Below are positions 1 through 7,141 of a stretch of DNA of 41,511 nt, in pieces; the stretch's first letter is position 1; the number at the start of each line of letters is the position of its first letter. The stretch covers positions 1 to 41,511 of the forward strand of contig CADCIP010000029.1 of assembly GCA_902801485.1 (NCBI GenBank), written 5' to 3'. The position numbers and the translations under genes were made by a program. Below the pieces are notes generated by a model that was not told the DNA's origin, ran no database searches, and saw only the letters and a list, made by a program, of their open reading frames with translations. Source of the stretch: an uncultured Bacteroidales bacterium (GTDB lineage Bacteria; Bacteroidota; Bacteroidia; Bacteroidales; Bacteroidaceae).

Positions 1-1
1 T

Positions 2-1111
2 ATCAGTTCACAATTGTCAATTGTCAGTCTAACCTGCGATGCCACCCGTTTGGTTTATATTTCCAGTTCAGGTTTGCGCATCTTACTCTCATTGGTGAAG
101 AAATATAAGAACTTCAAGGTGATAGGCGTCCAGCCACAGGTGTATGAAGTGCTTGAAACGACGCGTTTCACACAAATTATGACCATAGAACGAGCTATGC
201 GTCTGCTGAGTGTAGAAGGCTGTCGGCTCATTGGTATAGGCGGAGTGGGAAAGGTGTTCCGTCTGGATGGAGATACCATAATCAAGGTCTTCCGCGAGGG
301 AACTACCATGGACGAGGTGCGGAGGGAGATTATGCTGTCTAAAGAGGCCTTTGTGCTGGGAATGCCAACGGCAATATCATTCGACATAGTAAAGGTGAAA
401 CCGCAGAAAGAAGGCGGAGAGGAGTGCTACGGTCTGGTTTACGAATTGCTGAAGGCCCAGACGCTGAGTACATACGTAAAAAAACACCCCAGTCAGTTGG
501 ATGACTGTGCCAGAAAGTATGCAGATCTCTTTATGCAACTTCATCAGATAGAGGTTCCTTCAGTATGTAATGTGCCTTCGGCTATAGAAAATGAGCGAAA
601 GCAGGTAGAGCATATCCGTCGCTACTTTCCTGAGGAGAGTATAAAAATGCTGCTTAATATTTTGGACTACATACCAGCAGGCAACCGTCTGTTGCACATG
701 GATCTGCAAACCAAGAATGCCATGATGCAGGAAGGTGAGTTAATGCTGATTGATATGGGTGAGGTCGGCTACGGACATCCGTTGCTGGATCTGGGACATG
801 CCTACTCTGCAATGGTGAATTTTGTGGGCGATTATGAAAAGACCATAGGTATTCCCCGCGAGGTTGGAAAGCGCCTGTGGGATAAGGCAATGGAATACTA
901 CATGGATGGTCTCCCTGCAGATGTGGCTGCCCAACGTAGGGAACAGATTGCAGTGGTATCGTGTATCAGGAAATTCAGCTGGCTTTCCTTGTCAGACTCC
1001 TTCCCTAATCAGGTTGTACAGGAGTGCCAGTCGCTGTTCAATGAGGTAATTGTCCAGCGTTATGACTATATTATGGATGTATGTAAGACATTTAAGGAGT
1101 GGACATTATGA
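2..1111 (+). CDS. STAS domain fused to aminoglycoside-phosphotransferase-like kinase (5' end outside window)
   Basis: The reading frame is open to the window edge, so the N-terminus is missing; TTG at 14 is the first possible start inside the window but is not believed. The visible protein begins in the second half of a STAS (anti-sigma antagonist) domain, with the typical YISSSGLRILL segment. It continues into a kinase of the aminoglycoside phosphotransferase fold: IGIGGVGKVFRL resembles a glycine-rich loop, LLHMDLQTKNAMM is the Brenner-type catalytic loop, and LIDMGEVG carries the metal-binding Asp. This matches the family called Fibrobacter succinogenes paralogous family TIGR02172. The substrate is unknown. 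The stop overlaps the start of the SpoIIE phosphatase gene as ATGA, so the two are probably translationally coupled and act in one phosphorylation switch (inference). Two AATTGTC heptads lie at 12-25, inside the frame. Confidence 0.82.
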   Translation: MSSQLSIVSLTCDATRLVYISSSGLRILLSLVKKYKNFKVIGVQPQVYEVLETTRFTQIMTIERAMRLLSVEGCRLIGIGGVGKVFRLDGDTIIKVFREGTTMDEVRREIMLSKEAFVLGMPTAISFDIVKVKPQKEGGEECYGLVYELLKAQTLSTYVKKHPSQLDDCARKYADLFMQLHQIEVPSVCNVPSAIENERKQVEHIRRYFPEESIKMLLNILDYIPAGNRLLHMDLQTKNAMMQEGELMLIDMGEVGYGHPLLDLGHAYSAMVNFVGDYEKTIGIPREVGKRLWDKAMEYYMDGLPADVAAQRREQIAVVSCIRKFSWLSLSDSFPNQVVQECQSLFNEVIVQRYDYIMDVCKTFKEWTL

Positions 1112-2853
1112 AATCAAGATACAGTGTTGCCATTGTTGTCACCGTTGTAGTATTGCTGGAACTGATCTCTGTCATCCAGTTTATGTTCGGCCGCAGGGAA
1201 ATAGAAAGCGAGGTGGTGCACAGAGCCAATACAGAGTTGCGTGTCAAGAATCTGGAAATTCAGAAAGTGATGGTGGCCGTAGAAACCGCCATCAACAATA
1301 CAATATGGGAGGTGGAAAGCATGCTCGACGAGCCCGACTCGCTCTATTCCGTTTCGCGCAGGGTGCTGATGCAGAATCCCATCATTGTAGGCGCCGCAGT
1401 AATGTTCGTTGCCGACTACTACCCCGAGAAGGGACGCTGGTACGAACCCTATGTGGCCCGGCGCGAGGACGGCATTTTAGAGGAAGCGCAGATAGGCTGT
1501 GCCTCGCACGACTATCTGGAGGCTGAATTCTTCCAGGAAGGCATGAAAGCTGGCCGGGGCAGGTGGAGCGACCCGTATTTCGACGAGGCGGGAGCACGGA
1601 TGATGCTGTGCAGCTATACAGCCCCCGTCCATAACAGCAAAGGAGAGATTATAGCCCTGTTGGGAGCAGACGTCTCGCTCAACTGGCTCTCGAATGTCGT
1701 AAACGCCAGACAAATCTATCCCAACAGCTACAATATAGTAATTTCGCGCGACGGACTGGTTCTGGTAGGACCGAACGAGGACTATATCCTCAACCGCACC
1801 ATCCAGGACATCACTGCCAATGCTCCCGATACCACCTTACAATATGTAAACAGGCAGATGATGAGCGGAAAAAGCGGCTATAAAAAGATTCGGGGGATGG
1901 ACGACGAAAAGAAAATGGTCTTCTATGGTCCTGTTGACGGAAAGACCGGATGGGCAATGTCTGTCGTCTGCAAGGAAAGCGACATCTTCGCCGACCTCCG
2001 GAGGGTGGGTATGTACATGCTGCTGCTCGGAATTGCCGGTCTGATCCTCCTCTGCTATATAATATACCGTACAGCCCGTAGTGCACGTAACCTTCGCGAT
2101 GCCTATGCCGAGAAAGAACGCATAGGCAGCGAACTACGCATTGCATGGGCAATCCAGCAGAGCATGGTGCCCAAGGCCTTCCCCGAACGCGAGGATGTGG
2201 ATATCTTCGCCTCGCTGGTACCTGCCAAGGAGGTCGGAGGCGACCTTTACGACTTTAACATCCGCGACGGCAAACTGTTCTTCTGCATAGGCGATGTGTC
2301 CGGTAAGGGTGTGCCTGCTGCTCTGGTAATGGCCGTTACACGCAGTCTTTTCCGTATTGTGTCGAACCACGAAGAACAACCGGAAACCATCGTTGCGGAC
2401 ATCAACGAATCGTTAGCCGAAATGAACGAGACAGACATGTTCGTCACCCTTTTTGTCGGAGCACTTGATCTGTCAACAGGTATGATGCGCTATTGTAATG
2501 CCGGACACGAAGAACCCCTGCTCGTCGGAAAAGGCGTAGGCGTGCTGCCCTCCAATTCCAACATACCCGTGGGCGTGATGTCGGGATGGAACTTCAAAGG
2601 TCACGAGGCACGGATATACCCCGGAACCACCATCTTTATGTACACCGACGGACTTACAGAGGCAGAAAATGCCACTCACGCACAGTTCGGCAAGCTGCGC
2701 CTCACCAAAACGGCACGCCAGACACTTGCTGCCGACAAGTTCGACCCGGAGGGTATTATTGAGGCCCAGACAGAAGCCGTTCATCGTTTTGTGGGAGATG
2801 CTGAGCAGAGCGACGACCTGACCATGCTGGCCATACGCTTTAACGGAGAATAA
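1108..2853 (+). CDS. Membrane sensor with dCache-like periplasmic domain and SpoIIE/RsbU-type PP2C phosphatase
   Basis: This 581-residue protein has a first membrane helix at about 6-26, a periplasmic sensor region at about 30-295 of the dCache type (WYEPYV, SDPYFDEAG and YTAPV segments), a second helix at about 301-320, a short coiled linker, and a C-terminal PP2C phosphatase. Phosphatase landmarks are GGDLYD (Asp379), GDVSGKG (Asp396), YTDGLTEA and the closing DDLTMLAIRF. Such proteins dephosphorylate phospho-STAS antagonists; the STAS-kinase encoded just upstream is the natural partner (inference). ATG at 1108 was chosen over GTG at 1099 because AAGGAG at 1094-1099 is correctly spaced from it and it gives the ATGA overlap. 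The gene is convergent with the next one, only 4 bp apart. A broken paralogue lies at 40318. Confidence 0.93.
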   Translation: MKSRYSVAIVVTVVVLLELISVIQFMFGRREIESEVVHRANTELRVKNLEIQKVMVAVETAINNTIWEVESMLDEPDSLYSVSRRVLMQNPIIVGAAVMFVADYYPEKGRWYEPYVARREDGILEEAQIGCASHDYLEAEFFQEGMKAGRGRWSDPYFDEAGARMMLCSYTAPVHNSKGEIIALLGADVSLNWLSNVVNARQIYPNSYNIVISRDGLVLVGPNEDYILNRTIQDITANAPDTTLQYVNRQMMSGKSGYKKIRGMDDEKKMVFYGPVDGKTGWAMSVVCKESDIFADLRRVGMYMLLLGIAGLILLCYIIYRTARSARNLRDAYAEKERIGSELRIAWAIQQSMVPKAFPEREDVDIFASLVPAKEVGGDLYDFNIRDGKLFFCIGDVSGKGVPAALVMAVTRSLFRIVSNHEEQPETIVADINESLAEMNETDMFVTLFVGALDLSTGMMRYCNAGHEEPLLVGKGVGVLPSNSNIPVGVMSGWNFKGHEARIYPGTTIFMYTDGLTEAENATHAQFGKLRLTKTARQTLAADKFDPEGIIEAQTEAVHRFVGDAEQSDDLTMLAIRFNGE

Positions 2854-2857
2854 GCAC

Positions 2858-3175
2858 TCAGTCCAGCCCGCCGGTTTCTTTCTTCGGCTTCTGAGAGAAG
2901 CGGTAGCTGACGGCCTCGATGTTTGCCGACCCCCCGATGCCGCTACTGTAGCCATAACTCTCGTAAACTTTTGAAGTGCTTATCACCGTCGAGTCCTCTT
3001 CCATCAAGATGATTTTGACATCCAGAATCCCCATCTTGGTAAAGCTGTCGGCTACTGTTCCATGTACGGATACCCATTCAATTTTCTTCTTCTTTTTTAC
3101 CTTAGTACTATCCGTTTGGCCATAAGCCGCAATGGCAAATGTCGCCAGCAGCACCAAAAGAAATACCTTTTTCAT
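2858..3175 (-). CDS. Short secreted protein, possibly truncated carboxypeptidase-regulatory-like domain
   Basis: A 105-residue protein with a signal peptide at about 1-19 (MKKVFLLVLLATFAIAAYGQ), a lysine-rich stretch, and then a segment (VHGTVADSFTKMGILDVKI) that resembles the first strands of the carboxypeptidase regulatory-like beta domain found at the N-terminus of many large Bacteroidetes surface proteins. Those proteins are usually many hundred residues long, whereas this one stops soon after the second strand pair at YRFSQKPKKETGGLD. It may be a truncated relic or a genuine small protein. It lies 60 bp downstream of the thioredoxin-domain gene in the same direction and may be co-transcribed with it. 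Two TAAAG-type heptads sit in the gap near 3194-3207. The function is unknown. Confidence 0.65.
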   Translation of the reverse strand: MKKVFLLVLLATFAIAAYGQTDSTKVKKKKKIEWVSVHGTVADSFTKMGILDVKIILMEEDSTVISTSKVYESYGYSSGIGGSANIEAVSYRFSQKPKKETGGLD

Positions 3176-3235
3176 TTGTGTGTTTTATTTACTAAAGGCT
3201 AAAGTCTGTTCCTGTTAACATTATCGTTCATTTTT

Positions 3236-5944
3236 TTATTCTTTCAGCAATTCTTCTACCGTTGTATTTTTTCGTTGCTTACCGTTCTTGTCGAAGAGTA
3301 CGGCGAAGGGAATGCCAGAGAACTGGAATTTTTCTTTCATGTATCCCCATTCTGCTCGAGTGATATGAATGTGTTCGCCCTTGATGTTGTTGGGTTCGAG
3401 GAAAGAGCGACATTTCTCTTCCGAGTCATCTGTAATATAAAGGTATTTAACGGGTTTGTCCTTGTTGGCTTCCACCTCGTCACGCATTCTGAGCATGGTT
3501 GCACGGCAAGGACCGCATGCCATTTCCCAGAAATCCACAAAGAGCACATTGCCTTTGTACGGCTCGATGATGCGCTGGAAGATAGAGTCGGCCTTGGTCA
3601 TCGGCTTCTCTTCCACAACCTTCACCTCATTGTCTTTGATATGTTCACGATATGCCAGCACACCCTGACGCATAAGTTCGGGATGATTTATGACAGAGAA
3701 TTTCTTTGCTACCACATCTGTCGCATATTCAGGCCTGTCAGCAGCATTCTTTAGCTCATAGCTAACGAGATTGCGAAGCACACATACTTGTGCGGTGAAA
3801 TCCGTGGGACTGAGGTTCAGCTTCTCGTGTATCTCATTCATTGCCCTTTTCTCATCAGCACCAAAAATAGGATTTGAATAATAGATATGCAAGGGACGCA
3901 TGAGACTGTATTCTACTCTATTGAAGAAGAATTCATCGGCACTAATCATTAGCAGAGGATTATCTAGCAAGTAACGCTCACGTGGTGCTGCAAAACTGAA
4001 GTACTGACGCCAAAAAGCATCCCTGTCAAAACCCTCAACATCTGGTGTGTTGTAATAATCGCTTATATGATCCATGTATGCAGCCACAATATATGTACGG
4101 ATGATATCAGATGCCATTGGCGAGCAGCCTTCCAGTTCAGGCAGGCCGGCATTCATTTTGCATACCATATAGTCCAAACGTTCCACCAGTTTGTCTTTCC
4201 ATTTCAATAACGTATCTGGGGATGCCTCCCTACTTCCTGACATTTCTTCATAATCTGCCGAGAAGTCGCAATACACGTCTCTTATCTTTCGTGTCAGTCT
4301 GCTTACCTCTCCGCTCAATCCTGTACCATCAAGTATGACGCCTTCTTCGCGTGATGGTTTTGTGGTGTCGATAATTACATCTACCGTATCGCCTGGGCAA
4401 GCATAAACATCTGCCATAGGATAGACAAGCAGATACATGGGATAAGGCACATGCAGGTTGAGCGAGAAGGTTCCGTCTTCCTTAATCTCAAACAATGTGG
4501 TCCTTTCTTTACGGACGATGTAGTTTCGCATGATGGAAGAAATTCTTCCTTCAAACTGCTTATATACCTGAGGATCTCCGGCCACAATGCGCCCCCTAAT
4601 CAGCACATCGCCACCATGCAGAGGCAGCGAGTTCATATCTGCGCTGGGATAGTTGGCCAACAGGGGGACTTCTCCCTTCTTGAGTTTTATTTTTACCTCC
4701 TTTTCTTCCTTAATACGCTCCTTATTTGGCTTAACCGCATTCTTGTCGAAGTACTTGGCAGCGGCACCTGGGCTGATAACGCGAAGACCTATGGATGAGG
4801 GAATTGTTGTATTGTTATCCATAAGGCTCATGATATGATTATCCGCCACACCATTTACCATCATACCATTCTCTAAGCATGTGTTTATCACACGATTTAA
4901 ATCTTTCCCGCCAAGACGACCAGACTGAATGCAGAAGCTTCTGCCATCGCCTGTTAACATCGGTGTAATCATCTCGGCATTGTAGCTGCCAATCACGCCA
5001 AACTGCCTACTATACACCTGAATCCACTTAAAAATTGCCTTTTCTAAGATGGAAATCCAATTGTATACACCACCCTCTCCTATACTGAATATACCATTAT
5101 CATCTTCAACCACAGGAAAACGATTGCTGACACACACGACAATGGGCTTACCTTCTGGGTCGAACATATCAACCACGAATGAATCGGGCGACTCCTGATG
5201 GATGATGGACTTAATGAATTCGGGGTACAGAGTTGCCATATCTGTTAGCACAGAAATAGCGTTACCAGAAATCATACCCTTGTGGTAAACGTCGGTCAAC
5301 ACGGGTACATCGCGAGGGAAAAGATTAATATCATACGCCTTCTGTTGCTCTTTAGAATCATCGAAAACCTCCTTCGTACTCTCCAGCCATGCCTTATCTT
5401 CTTCTGAAGCCTTCCGATTGTACAGGAAGTTTCGTCCCATAGGCGTACGGCTACTATAGGTGACATCTGTAATGCAGGGCAAAAGGTTGTCTAATTTGCC
5501 ATTACAGAACTTTTTCTTGTTTTCAACCGAAGCAGGAAGATGAGAAGGTTCCGGCTTGGATTTTATAATAGAAAAGGCTCGCGAAAGATTATCCTCGCCT
5601 AACGTAACCAACACCTCGCCGTCACATTCCACGATTCGCAGGTGTTCATTGCCAAAAATAGGTTCTTTGAAGGTAAGAACAGAGTCCTCGATGGAACATT
5701 CGCGTGCAAAACTACCTTGTTGGGTATATTTCCATTTTACATGTGTAGAATCCGATAGTATTATCCTTTCTACAGGATCCTTACCCACCGAATTCATGGG
5801 GTGGATTTCCGAGAACCATCGGTCCTGCGTTTTACCCCACCTATACAAAACTAGCTCTTTTCCGATTAATTCACTCCAATCTGTGGCGCTGGCACTCATA
5901 GAGAATGTAACGGCCAACAATGCGATGATGAATGGTTTCTTCAT
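3236..5944 (-). CDS. Large secreted protein with C-terminal TlpA/thioredoxin-like domain
   Basis: This 902-residue protein has a signal peptide (MKKPFIIALLAVTFSMSASA), a long middle region of unrecognised fold, and a C-terminal thioredoxin-like domain. That domain shows FVDFWEMACGPC with the redox motif CGPC at about 810-813 and a cis-proline segment SGIPFAVLF near 876. The architecture is common among Bacteroidetes proteins annotated as TlpA-family disulfide reductases, which act in the periplasm; the role of the large N-terminal part is not known. The start at 5944 is preferred over an upstream Met at 5971 because that Met falls inside the -7 promoter box TAACTTTG (5969-5976) and lacks a signal peptide directly behind it. 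Redox partners are not evident nearby. Confidence 0.9.
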   Translation of the reverse strand: MKKPFIIALLAVTFSMSASATDWSELIGKELVLYRWGKTQDRWFSEIHPMNSVGKDPVERIILSDSTHVKWKYTQQGSFARECSIEDSVLTFKEPIFGNEHLRIVECDGEVLVTLGEDNLSRAFSIIKSKPEPSHLPASVENKKKFCNGKLDNLLPCITDVTYSSRTPMGRNFLYNRKASEEDKAWLESTKEVFDDSKEQQKAYDINLFPRDVPVLTDVYHKGMISGNAISVLTDMATLYPEFIKSIIHQESPDSFVVDMFDPEGKPIVVCVSNRFPVVEDDNGIFSIGEGGVYNWISILEKAIFKWIQVYSRQFGVIGSYNAEMITPMLTGDGRSFCIQSGRLGGKDLNRVINTCLENGMMVNGVADNHIMSLMDNNTTIPSSIGLRVISPGAAAKYFDKNAVKPNKERIKEEKEVKIKLKKGEVPLLANYPSADMNSLPLHGGDVLIRGRIVAGDPQVYKQFEGRISSIMRNYIVRKERTTLFEIKEDGTFSLNLHVPYPMYLLVYPMADVYACPGDTVDVIIDTTKPSREEGVILDGTGLSGEVSRLTRKIRDVYCDFSADYEEMSGSREASPDTLLKWKDKLVERLDYMVCKMNAGLPELEGCSPMASDIIRTYIVAAYMDHISDYYNTPDVEGFDRDAFWRQYFSFAAPRERYLLDNPLLMISADEFFFNRVEYSLMRPLHIYYSNPIFGADEKRAMNEIHEKLNLSPTDFTAQVCVLRNLVSYELKNAADRPEYATDVVAKKFSVINHPELMRQGVLAYREHIKDNEVKVVEEKPMTKADSIFQRIIEPYKGNVLFVDFWEMACGPCRATMLRMRDEVEANKDKPVKYLYITDDSEEKCRSFLEPNNIKGEHIHITRAEWGYMKEKFQFSGIPFAVLFDKNGKQRKNTTVEELLKE

Positions 5945-5968
5945 TTGAATGTTGTATGCGTGTGAAAA

Positions 5969-5976
5969 CAAAGTTA
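5969..5976 (-). promoter_or_regulatory. -7 promoter box of the thioredoxin-domain gene
   Basis: TAACTTTG on the minus strand matches the Bacteroidetes TAnnTTTG box and would start transcription about 20 nt ahead of the ATG at 5944. No convincing TTG is seen 19-20 bp further upstream, so the promoter is only half supported. Confidence 0.45.
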
Positions 5977-6079
5977 CGGCGTTCCGTCGGGATATCCGTA
6001 TAGTTTAACAATAATTATCTAACCTTTTTATTTCTTAACACAGAAAGATGTTTCTTCTCCTATAGCTTTTTTCTATTCC

Positions 6080-6163
6080 AAAGTTTGGAATGTACGTTGC
6101 AAAGTTTGGAATGTACGTTGCAAAGTTTGGAATGTACATACCAAAGTTTGGAATATACATCCC
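6080..6163. repeat. Four tandem 21-bp repeats in a 300-bp gene-free gap
   Basis: Units start at 6080, 6101, 6122 and 6143. All begin AAAGTTTGGAAT and differ in the last third; a degenerate fifth unit (AAAGCTTGC) starts at 6164. The gap 5972-6277 contains nothing else that was recognised. A plus-strand frame through it reads as a heptapeptide repeat (LECTLQS), but there is no sign that it is a real gene. Confidence 0.85.
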
Positions 6164-6277
6164 AAAGCTTGCAACGGAAATTTTCCCAAGGGAAAGAAAC
6201 ATTTTTCCTCGGTATAAAGGAACTTTTTCTGCTTAAACAAGCTTATTATTGCTCTCGCTCAATTGCAGCCTTCAATC

Positions 6278-7021
6278 CTAAAGCTCCGTATGTTCCACCA
6301 CTTGACCGTCAAAGAGGTTGATGATGCGGTCGGCAAAGCTGGCGTTGTGCTGCGAATGCGTAACCATAACGATGGTGGTGCCTTGTTCGTGCAGCTGTAG
6401 CAGAAGATCCATCACCTCCTTGCTGTTCTTGGAGTCCAGATTGCCCGTCGGCTCATCGGCCAGGATAATCTTGGGATTGGAAACTACGGCCCGTGCCACA
6501 GCCACACGCTGCTGCTGACCGCCTGAGAGCTGGCAGGGAAAATGCTTGCGACGGTGCGACATAGCCATGCGGTCCAGCATCTCCGTAACACGCTTCTTGC
6601 GCTCCTTAGCCGGCACACCCATATAGAGCAGCGGCAGTTCGACATTCTCATAGACATCCAGGTCATCGATGAGGTTAAAGCTCTGGAACACAAATCCTAT
6701 GGTGCCTCGGCGGATGTTGGTGCGTTCGCGTTCGCTTAGTTGGCTTACATCCTTGCCATCAAGCATGTAAGTGCCATCTGTAGGTGTGTCCAGCAGACCC
6801 ATTATATTTAATAAGGTAGTCTTGCCGCAACCCGACGGGCCCATGATGGCAACAAATTCGCCTTCTTTTACTTCCAGGCTCACTTCGCGCAAAGCCCAGG
6901 TGTCAATCTCTTCCGTACGGAAAACTTTTTTGATGTTTGATAGGGTAATGGACCCCCAAGCCCCCTTTAGGGGGATGTCTTGGGCGGCAGGAAATTGTTC
7001 TTTTTTCATATTATTAATCAT
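6278..7021 (-). CDS. ABC transporter ATP-binding protein, MacB/LolD type
   Basis: A 247-residue ATPase with Walker A GPSGCGKTTLL, the signature LSGGQQQRVAVARA, Walker B ILADEPTGNLD and the H-loop VTHSQH. This is the subfamily that powers MacB/FtsX-type permeases in efflux or lipoprotein handling. The domain proper starts near residue 25 (ITLSNIKKVF). The preceding residues, QDIPLKGAWG in part, are encoded by a GC-rich palindromic repeat at about 6950-6980, so the original start may have been displaced by the insertion; Met1 (7021) and Met5 (7009) are both possible starts. It lies downstream of the permease gene in the same direction, with another repeat in the 118-bp gap. Confidence 0.93.
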   Translation of the reverse strand: MINNMKKEQFPAAQDIPLKGAWGSITLSNIKKVFRTEEIDTWALREVSLEVKEGEFVAIMGPSGCGKTTLLNIMGLLDTPTDGTYMLDGKDVSQLSERERTNIRRGTIGFVFQSFNLIDDLDVYENVELPLLYMGVPAKERKKRVTEMLDRMAMSHRRKHFPCQLSGGQQQRVAVARAVVSNPKIILADEPTGNLDSKNSKEVMDLLLQLHEQGTTIVMVTHSQHNASFADRIINLFDGQVVEHTEL

Positions 7022-7141
7022 TTTAGACCCCCCATTCCCCCTTTAGGGGGAGCTCTTTTGTTATAGGGGACTCGTTTATTAGTATTGTTGATATTCTCTC
7101 TTTTTGAGTGGCACTCCCCCTAAAGGGGGTTAGGGGGGTCT
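6950..7141. repeat. Three copies of a CCCCCTTTAGGGGG palindromic repeat
   Basis: Copies lie at about 6952-6975 (inside the ATPase coding region), 7026-7051 (gap) and 7113-7140 (up to the permease stop). Each contains a palindrome of the type CCCCCTTTAGGGGG or its reverse CCCCCTAAAGGGGG, flanked by a second G or C run such as GTTAGGGGGGTC. They form stable hairpins on either strand and look like a REP-like dispersed family. Confidence 0.85.

Noticed and set aside
6085-6321. 78-codon plus-strand frame with heptapeptide repeats
   Set aside because: It is the translation of the 21-bp tandem repeat, lacks a promoter and runs into the antisense of the ABC ATPase.
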